Source: Arthrobacter sp. ISL-95
Lineage (GTDB): Bacteria > Actinomycetota > Actinomycetes > Actinomycetales > Micrococcaceae
NCBI RefSeq assembly: GCF_018613695.1
Contig: NZ_JAGGPR010000001.1
Span: 162,313-226,312, forward strand
DNA length: 64,000 bases
Direction: 5' to 3'
This document shows positions 58,483 through 64,000 of the stretch, piece by piece. The first letter of the stretch is position 1. Each line of letters begins with the position of its first letter. A program made the position numbers and the translations under genes. The notes below the pieces were generated by a model. That model saw only the letters and a program-made list of their open reading frames with translations, did no database searches and was not told the origin of the DNA.

Positions 58483-58875
58483 ATGAGCACTGCAACCAAC
58501 GAAAACAGCACCGGAGCACAGCTCGTCACCAACGACGACGAACTGGCCACGCACGAGGTCAATCTGACCGACGTCGCCGCAGGCAAGGTCCGCAGCCTCC
58601 TCGAGCAGGAAGGGCGCACAGACCTTCGACTGCGCGTTGCAGTCCAGCCTGGAGGATGCTCGGGCCTGATCTACCAGCTTTACTTCGATGAGCGCCTGCT
58701 CGACGGAGATGCTGTGCGCGACTACGACGGCGTTGAGGTCGTAGTCGACAAGATGAGTGTTCCTTACCTCAGCGGCGCAAGCATCGACTTCGAAGACACC
58801 ATTTCGAAGCAGGGCTTCACCATCGATAACCCGAACGCCGGCGGGTCTTGCGCCTGCGGCGATTCGTTCCACTGA
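58483..58875 (+). CDS. erpA: Iron-sulfur cluster insertion protein ErpA
   Basis: This 130-residue A-type carrier transfers Fe-S clusters to target apoproteins. The three conserved cysteines are present: GGCSG near residue 59, and Cys124 and Cys126 in GGSCACGDSF at the C-terminus. An N-terminal extension of about 25 residues precedes the fold. In actinobacteria it lies just before the cytochrome oxidase genes, as here. AGAAGG precedes the ATG. Confidence 0.93.
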   Translation: MSTATNENSTGAQLVTNDDELATHEVNLTDVAAGKVRSLLEQEGRTDLRLRVAVQPGGCSGLIYQLYFDERLLDGDAVRDYDGVEVVVDKMSVPYLSGASIDFEDTISKQGFTIDNPNAGGSCACGDSFH

Positions 58876-59058
58876 TGTGAGCCATCGCCGCATGTCGGCG
58901 CCCCTTCGAGCGAGTTTGAAATCGTTTGGAGCCACGGCGCTGACATGTGCGCGAAAACCGCGTGATAGCGGTAAGCTCTACATCGGGTAGTAAAACTTTT
59001 AGTGTGCCCGGTGAGCCTTCGGCCTGCCGGGAGACAGCAACAAGAGGAAGGGCCGTCT

Positions 59059-59931
59059 GTGAGTTCGCAGGACCGAACCGGCAGCCGACGCATAAAGATC
59101 ACATCGATCACTGGCTTGGCACTAGCCGGCGCGTTGGTTTTAACCGGATGTTCACCAGAGGTAGAGAAGGGTTGGCTGCCTACAGAGCGCGGCACGACCA
59201 ACCACACTGACCGGATCATGGACCTCTGGGTCAACTCATGGATCGCCGCCTTGGCAGTCGGTATCATCACGTGGGGCCTCTTGGTCTGGTGCATCATCGC
59301 TTACCGTCGCCGCAAGGGCACCACGGGTTTCCCCAAGCAGCTCAGCTACAACCTGCCGCTCGAGGTCTTCTACTTGACCATCCCGCTGTTCATGGTGCTG
59401 GTGTTCTTCTACTTCACTGACCAGGACCAGCGCGCGATTGATGACCGCTCCCAGCCTGCCGACGTCGTTGTTGACGTCCGTGGCAAGCAGTGGGCGTGGG
59501 ACTTCAATTACAAGCAGGGCGAGGTCATCAATGAAGATCTCCACGAGGCCGGCGTTCAGGCCCACCTGACCGGCAATGAGGTCAACAAGGAACTGCTCCC
59601 CACCCTGTACTTGCCTGTCGGCAAGTCCGTGGATCTGGAGCTGAACTCCCGCGACGTCATCCACTCATTCTGGGTACCCGCCTTCCTTCAGAAGCGCGAC
59701 ATGATCCCGGGCAAAACGAACTACATCAGGTTCACCCCCACCAAGGAGGGCACCTTCGATGGCAAGTGTGCCGAACTCTGCGGTGAATACCACTCCGAAA
59801 TGCTTTTCCGCGTCAAGGTTGTCTCCGAGTCTGAATTCCAGGCCCACATGGACAAGCTTCGCCAGGAAGGCAACACGGGCCTCCTCGGTGCGGAATATGA
59901 CCGCAACCCGAACCTGAACGAATCCAAGTAA
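59059..59931 (+). CDS. ctaC: Cytochrome c oxidase subunit II
   Basis: This 290-residue membrane-anchored subunit carries the CuA electron-entry centre. The CuA ligands are in [12 protein letters not shown], with an upstream His in [12 protein letters not shown] lipoprotein-type signal ([14 protein letters not shown]) is followed by two transmembrane helices ([22 protein letters not shown] and [18 protein letters not shown]). GTG at 59059 has GAGGAAGGG upstream; the frame is open 19 codons further. ctaD and ctaF follow. Confidence 0.95.
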   Translation: MSSQDRTGSRRIKITSITGLALAGALVLTGCSPEVEKGWLPTERGTTNHTDRIMDLWVNSWIAALAVGIITWGLLVWCIIAYRRRKGTTGFPKQLSYNLPLEVFYLTIPLFMVLVFFYFTDQDQRAIDDRSQPADVVVDVRGKQWAWDFNYKQGEVINEDLHEAGVQAHLTGNEVNKELLPTLYLPVGKSVDLELNSRDVIHSFWVPAFLQKRDMIPGKTNYIRFTPTKEGTFDGKCAELCGEYHSEMLFRVKVVSESEFQAHMDKLRQEGNTGLLGAEYDRNPNLNESK

Positions 59932-59941
59932 GGGAAGCGAC

Positions 59942-61666
59942 GTGGCTACGTACACTCAATCCGCACCGGGGGTTCTCGAAGCTCCGGTAGTTCCTAAGTC
60001 CAAGGGGCGCATCGTCGTCAACTGGATCACCTCCACCGACCACAAGACCATCGGGTACATGTACCTGATTGCATCCTTCGTGTTCTTCTGCCTTGGTGGC
60101 GTCATGGCGCTGTTGATCCGCGCCGAACTGTTTGAACCCGGCATGCAGATCCTGCAGACCAAAGAGCAGTACAACCAGATGTTCACCATGCACGGCACTG
60201 TGATGCTGCTGATGTTCGCAACACCGCTTTTTGCCGGCTTCGCGAACGTCATCATGCCGTTGCAGATTGGCGCCCCCGACGTCGCCTTCCCGCGTCTGAA
60301 TGCCCTGGCTTTCTGGTTCTTCCTCTTCGGTTCCACCATCGCCGTGTCCGGCTTCATCACCCCCCAGGGTGCTGCATCCTTCGGCTGGTTCGCTTATGCC
60401 CCGCTGTCCAACACGACGTTCAGCCCAGGTGTGGGTGGTGACCTCTGGGTCTTTGGCCTTGCGCTGTCCGGTTTCGGAACCATTCTTGGTGCGGTCAACT
60501 TCATCACCACCGTCATCTGCATGCGTGCACCGGGCATGACCATGTGGCGTATGCCGATCTTCACCTGGAACATTCTTGTTACGGCAATCCTGGTCCTCAT
60601 GGCCTTCCCGCCACTGGCAGCTGCCCTCTTCGCACTCGGTGCCGACCGCCGCTTTGGCGCCCACATCTTCGACCCCGAGAACGGCGGTGCGGTCCTCTGG
60701 CAGCACCTGTTCTGGTTCTTCGGACACCCCGAGGTTTACATCATCGCCCTGCCGTTCTTCGGTATCGTGTCGGAGATCTTCCCGGTCTTCAGCCGCAAGC
60801 CGATCTTTGGCTACAAGGGCCTTGTCTACGCAACGATCGCCATTGCCGCCCTGTCCGTTACTGTGTGGGCCCACCACATGTACGTCACCGGATCTGTGCT
60901 GCTGCCGTTCTTCGCCTTCATGACCATGCTCATCGCAGTACCAACAGGCGTGAAGTTCTTCAACTGGATCGGTACCCTGTGGCAGGGGTCCATCACGTTT
61001 GAAACGCCCATGCTCTGGAGCATTGGCTTCCTGGTGACATTCCTCTTCGGTGGTCTGACCGGCATCATCCTGGCCTCGCCGCCGCTTGACTTCCACGTTT
61101 CCGACTCGTACTTCGTGGTGGCACACTTCCACTACGTGGTGTTCGGTACCGTTGTGTTTGCCATGTTCGCAGGATTCTACTTCTGGTGGCCCAAGTGGAC
61201 AGGCAAGATGCTCAACGAGCGCCTTGGCAAGATCCACTTCTGGCTCCTGTTCCTCGGCTTCCACGGCACCTTCCTGATCCAGCACTGGTTGGGCGTTGAG
61301 GGTATGCCGCGTCGTTACGCCGACTACATGCCGCAGGATAACTTCACGTGGATGAACCAGTTCTCCACCATCTCCTCCTTTGTCCTGGGTGCTTCGCTCC
61401 TGCCGTTCTTCTGGAATGTCTACATCACCTGGCGCAGCAACAAGAAGGTGGAAGTGGATGACCCGTGGGGCTTCGGCGCTTCGCTCGAATGGGCAACGTC
61501 CTGCCCGCCGCCGCGCCACAACTTCACTTCCTTGCCCCGCATCCGCTCCGAGCGCCCGGCCCTGGACCTCCACCACCCGGAGTTGGCCCAGGTTCACACT
61601 GCCGAGGCTCCGTCACCCGCAGCAGCCGTTTTGGGTAATGCCGACCAAAGGGACGTCAGCAAATGA
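59942..61666 (+). CDS. ctaD: Cytochrome c oxidase subunit I
   Basis: This 574-residue heme-copper oxidase catalytic subunit has 12 helices. The heme and copper ligands are visible: [11 protein letters not shown] (low-spin heme His), [13 protein letters not shown] (CuB His with the cross-linked Tyr), WAHHMYV (CuB His pair) and [12 protein letters not shown] (high-spin heme a3 and low-spin heme His). It ends with a 60-residue cytosolic tail. GTG at 59942 is ten bases after ctaC. It pumps protons as part of the aa3 oxidase in the cell membrane. Confidence 0.96.
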   Translation: MATYTQSAPGVLEAPVVPKSKGRIVVNWITSTDHKTIGYMYLIASFVFFCLGGVMALLIRAELFEPGMQILQTKEQYNQMFTMHGTVMLLMFATPLFAGFANVIMPLQIGAPDVAFPRLNALAFWFFLFGSTIAVSGFITPQGAASFGWFAYAPLSNTTFSPGVGGDLWVFGLALSGFGTILGAVNFITTVICMRAPGMTMWRMPIFTWNILVTAILVLMAFPPLAAALFALGADRRFGAHIFDPENGGAVLWQHLFWFFGHPEVYIIALPFFGIVSEIFPVFSRKPIFGYKGLVYATIAIAALSVTVWAHHMYVTGSVLLPFFAFMTMLIAVPTGVKFFNWIGTLWQGSITFETPMLWSIGFLVTFLFGGLTGIILASPPLDFHVSDSYFVVAHFHYVVFGTVVFAMFAGFYFWWPKWTGKMLNERLGKIHFWLLFLGFHGTFLIQHWLGVEGMPRRYADYMPQDNFTWMNQFSTISSFVLGASLLPFFWNVYITWRSNKKVEVDDPWGFGASLEWATSCPPPRHNFTSLPRIRSERPALDLHHPELAQVHTAEAPSPAAAVLGNADQRDVSK

Positions 61667-62064
61667 AAATTGAATCGTGGCTCTTCGGAGCCGGAGTCTT
61701 CTTCTTCGTCCCCGTAGCCATCGCCTATGGCTTCCTGACGGGATGGAACGAGTGGGTGGGTGTTCTGGGCATCCTCCTCGTCGGTGGCCTTGCAGGCATG
61801 ATCGGTGCCTACCTCGGGTTCACGGGTAAGCGAATCGGGTTGCGGCCCGAGGATCGCCCCGACGCAGAGGTTCACGAAGGCGCCGGCGAGCAGGGGCACT
61901 TCAGCCCCTGGAGCTGGTGGCCCTTGGTTCTTGGCTTGGCTTGTGCCGGTGGATTCCTCGGCTTGGCGATCGGCTTCTGGGTGACCTACGTCGCCGGTGG
62001 CCTCGCACTAGTGGCGCTCGTGGGCTGGGTTTTCGAATACAGCCGTGGCGATCACGCCCACTGA
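61663..62064 (+). CDS. ctaF: Cytochrome c oxidase subunit IV (actinobacterial)
   Basis: This 133-residue membrane protein has four predicted helices ([76 protein letters not shown]), the signature of the actinobacterial aa3 subunit IV. The ATG overlaps the ctaD stop by four bases (ATGA). It is required for assembly or stability in relatives. Confidence 0.92.
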   Translation: MKIESWLFGAGVFFFVPVAIAYGFLTGWNEWVGVLGILLVGGLAGMIGAYLGFTGKRIGLRPEDRPDAEVHEGAGEQGHFSPWSWWPLVLGLACAGGFLGLAIGFWVTYVAGGLALVALVGWVFEYSRGDHAH

Positions 62065-62077
62065 CTGACTGGTAACA

Positions 62078-62115
62078 ACGATGGGCCCCACCTTTTGGTG
62101 GGGCCCATCGTCGTT
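62078..62115. terminator. Terminator after ctaF
   Basis: ACGATGGGCCCCACC pairs with GGTGGGGCCCATCGT around a TTTT loop, a perfect 15-bp stem. It lies between ctaF and the convergent HPr gene and can serve both. Confidence 0.85.
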
Positions 62116-62131
62116 AAGTCCGGCCTGACGG

Positions 62132-62476
62132 TTAGTTGCCCCGACAAGGCGCCCGCCGCCGCGGACACTCTGGAGGCAGCTCTAGCAGGGCTGGGTGCCC
62201 TCCAGGACAGCCGAAAGCTTCACGAGTGCAGAGTGGAGCGCCCGACAGGGTTTGCTCGTCACTGAGAGCCTCTGGGGCTACTTCCAGGACCACTACGCAA
62301 CCGTGTTCGAAGTCCTCGGTCATGACTTCGAGTAAAGAGCGGGCGTCAACAGGCGCACGGTCGTGCTTGCGGATAGTTACGGGAAGACCTGTCTCAGTGA
62401 CAGCACGAACGAATACCGCAGCCGCCCGGGCGTGCAAACCAATTTCGGCGGCAACGAAGGTCTTCTGCTCCGGCAA
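62132..62476 (-). CDS. ptsH: HPr phosphocarrier protein with probable C-terminal frameshift
   Basis: HPr carries phosphate from enzyme I to the sugar-specific PTS enzymes through a histidine. The conserved region EIGLHARAAAVFVRAV places the phospho-His at residue 15, and the Ser46-type site is near VDARSLLEVM. The frame then runs into an unrelated, Cys/Pro-rich 114-residue end. Deleting one base in the GGG at 62241-62243 would give LSALHSALVKLSAVLEG and a stop at 62182, the normal HPr C-terminal helix (97 residues). TTG at 62476 has AGAGGAG upstream. Confidence 0.82.
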   Translation of the reverse strand: MPEQKTFVAAEIGLHARAAAVFVRAVTETGLPVTIRKHDRAPVDARSLLEVMTEDFEHGCVVVLEVAPEALSDEQTLSGAPLCTREAFGCPGGHPALLELPPECPRRRAPCRGN

Positions 62477-62567
62477 CCCAGCTCCTCTGATACGCGACGG
62501 ATTCCGTCTGAAAAATGTTCCGTACCAGCGTAGCCGCCGGGCCCGACCGCATTCCACCTCTGGTCGT

Positions 62568-62583
62568 GCTGGTCTAGACCTCC
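62568..62583. promoter_or_regulatory. DasR/NagR-type dre operator
   Basis: GCTGGTCTAGACCTCC contains the perfect palindrome GGTCTAGACC. It matches the DasR-responsive element ACTGGTCTAGACCACT in 13 of 16 positions. It lies in the 148-base divergent region between HPr and the GntR regulator, 41 bases before the latter's start. Confidence 0.7.
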
Positions 62584-62624
62584 GGGCCGACTGATTTATC
62601 CTTGGAATATGACTCAATTGCTGG

Positions 62625-63422
62625 ATGTCTGCCGTGGCTGAGGCAGCAAGCATAGCCGGTGAGATCGACCGAGCCAGTGGCACACCCATCTATGTTCAGC
62701 TCCGCGAGATCCTGCGAACCTTCATTGCCCAGTCCTGTCCACCCGGTTCCGCGCTCCCATCGGAACGGGATCTATCCGAACGGTTCGGACTGGCGCGAAT
62801 GACCGTCCGCCAAGCCATTGACGCCTTGGTTGGCGAGGAAGTTATTGAGCGCGTTGTTGGCCTTGGAACCTTCGTCAGGAAACCAAAGCTGGATCTACAA
62901 GTGAAATTGACCTCCTATAGCGAGGAGATGCAGCGTCGCGGTATGGTGCCCGCCGCCAAGGTTCTGAGCTTTGAACAAATCGCCGCCAGCGCGTTCCTTG
63001 CCAGGGAACTGCAATTGGACGAAGGCACGCCTCTGGTACGGTTCCGGCGTCTGCTGCTGGCGGACAACGAACCCATGAGCGTGGATGAGAACTTCATTCC
63101 TGCGCATCGAGTGCCCGGTTTGCTCGATGAGGCACCTCCGACCTCGCTATACAACGTTCTGAGCGAACGGTTCGGCTTGGTTATGGAGTGGGGCGAGGAC
63201 ATGATTGAGGCCACTGCGGCGTCTCCCTCCACTGCCAGGCTTCTCAATGTTGACGTTGGTGCCCCGCTGCTCAAGATTCAACGCCATGCCTTCGTAGCCC
63301 GTGCAATGGTTGACTACTCTGTCTCTTACTACCGGGCTGACCGCTACAAGCTCTGGGTGCCGTTGCAGCGCCCCGGCATTCGCTCTACACGGAACTATTC
63401 CTCGGGGTACCGTACACAGTAG
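62625..63422 (+). CDS. GntR/HutC-family regulator, DasR/NagR-like
   Basis: This 265-residue regulator has an N-terminal winged helix (YVQLREILRTFIAQ through ERDLSERFGLARMTVRQAIDALVGE, about residues 25-80) and a C-terminal UTRA effector domain (about residues 98-250). Its ending VDYSVSYYRADRYKL is very like that of DasR. The adjacent dre site supports control of GlcNAc/PTS genes, in which DasR responds to glucosamine phosphates. The ATG at 62625 has no clear ribosome-binding site. Confidence 0.88.
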   Translation: MSAVAEAASIAGEIDRASGTPIYVQLREILRTFIAQSCPPGSALPSERDLSERFGLARMTVRQAIDALVGEEVIERVVGLGTFVRKPKLDLQVKLTSYSEEMQRRGMVPAAKVLSFEQIAASAFLARELQLDEGTPLVRFRRLLLADNEPMSVDENFIPAHRVPGLLDEAPPTSLYNVLSERFGLVMEWGEDMIEATAASPSTARLLNVDVGAPLLKIQRHAFVARAMVDYSVSYYRADRYKLWVPLQRPGIRSTRNYSSGYRTQ

Positions 63423-63495
63423 CCCTGCTGGGTTTTGAAAGTTCTGGAGGCCCGCGGGATTATCTGATGGCACACAGGAAGGGCCCGGTCCATAG

Positions 63496-63520
63496 CGGTT
63501 TCTAGGGGTCGTTGCAATGC
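63496..63520 (-). repeat. Putative terminal inverted repeat of the IS30-family element
   Basis: The GGTTTCTAGGGGTCGTTGCA segment within these bases lies at the expected outer end of the element and resembles the terminal repeats of actinobacterial IS30-family insertions. The other end is outside the window, so the repeat cannot be verified here. Confidence 0.4.
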
Positions 63521-63527
63521 CTGTTGG

Positions 63528-64000
63528 TTAGGTGGTTAGTAGTAAATCACGTAAACGCTCGGCTGGAGTTTTCCAGCCGAGCGTTTTGCGTGGACGGCCG
63601 TTGAGTTCCTGGGCGACGTGTTCGAGGTCTTCGGGGCCGAAGACGGACAGGTCGGTTCCTTTGGGGAAGTACTGGCGCAGCAGTCCGTTGGTGTTCTCGT
63701 TCGAGCCGCGCTGCCATGGGCTGGCGGGGTCGCAGAAATAGACCTGCATGTCGGTGGCGAGGGTGAAGGATTTGTGGCCAGCCATTTCCGCACCCTGGTC
63801 CCAGGTCAGGGATCCGCGCAGGTGCGCCGGCAGGGTGGCCATGGTTTTGATGAGGCCGTCCCGGACGGTTTCGGCGGTATGGTCGCCTGGGAGGTGTACG
63901 AGCATCACGTAGCGGGTGGTGCGTTCGACCAGGGTCGCGATCGCGGACTGGTTATTGGTTCCGGTGATGAGGTCGCCCTCCTTACGGTGTTGTTGTGGGT
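63528..64000 (-). mobile_element. IS30-family transposase, partial
   Basis: The minus-strand frame is open to the window edge, so only the C-terminal 157 residues of the transposase are visible. The DDE catalytic residues are readable: Asp in [16 protein letters not shown], Asp in [12 protein letters not shown] and Glu in [18 protein letters not shown]. The end, [21 protein letters not shown] ([18 protein letters not shown]), is the usual IS30-type closure. It sits about 100 bases after the GntR gene stop. It could be intact beyond the window. Confidence 0.85.

Noticed and set aside
59813..61597. A 594-codon open frame antisense to ctaD
   Set aside because: It has no family signature and a Glu/His/Gly-rich composition typical of antisense shadows in high-G+C DNA.

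Overview
The window is one gene-dense, high-G+C stretch with frequent GTG and TTG starts, many 1-4 bp gene overlaps, an actinobacterial integration host factor (mIHF), actinobacterial cytochrome oxidase subunit IV, DUF3097 and DUF3043 proteins, and a DasR-type regulator. Gene order and protein sequences point to a Micrococcaceae actinobacterium of the Arthrobacter/Paenarthrobacter type. This assignment is recognition, not a database result.

Layout. 1-13775 (+) is a core-metabolism block: the end of pyrB, then pyrC, a membrane PH-like protein, carA, carB and pyrF (UMP synthesis), followed by mihF, gmk, rpoZ, coaBC, metK and a degenerate priA. 13794-17721 (-) is a compact SorC regulator / aldo-keto reductase / hydrolase / glycosyltransferase set. 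17844-22146 (+) is the glycerol regulon glpD-glpF-glpK, with several hairpins between glpD and glpF. 22290-29594 (+) holds a leucine leader peptide and attenuator, leuS, degV, comEA, comEC and holA. rpsT and a PemK-like gene are on the minus strand, followed by lepA and hemW (+), then a DUF4870 and a DUF3097 gene (-). 35440-38531 is the CIRCE-controlled hrcA-dnaJ-rsmE group. 39874-43718 is phoH-ybeY-corC-like-era. Next come an LCP-family cell-wall protein, an M13 peptidase (-), a second leucine leader peptide with leuA, and recO-uppS. 51122-54909 (-) is a tandem pair of alpha/beta hydrolases with an FAD oxidoreductase. pyrD, a DUF3043 protein, an M20 dipeptidase, erpA and ctaC-ctaD-ctaF follow. 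The window ends with HPr, a DasR-like GntR regulator and the cut end of an IS30-family element.

Most of the window is conserved housekeeping DNA and I see no defence island, prophage, CRISPR array or biosynthetic cluster. The most interesting signals are regulatory. Two leader peptides of related sequence (MRAILLLS and MRAAMLLLSCRGEA) precede leuS and leuA, and both appear to be leaderless with the same -10-to-start spacing. A near-consensus CRP-like site lies before mihF, and a DasR-type dre site lies between HPr and its putative regulator. The glpD-glpF gap has mutually exclusive hairpins, and the CIRCE region carries an extra half-site. Two gene-level oddities stand out: an apparent single-base frameshift at the C-terminus of HPr, and a lipoprotein whose signal peptide is complete only if translation starts at ATT.
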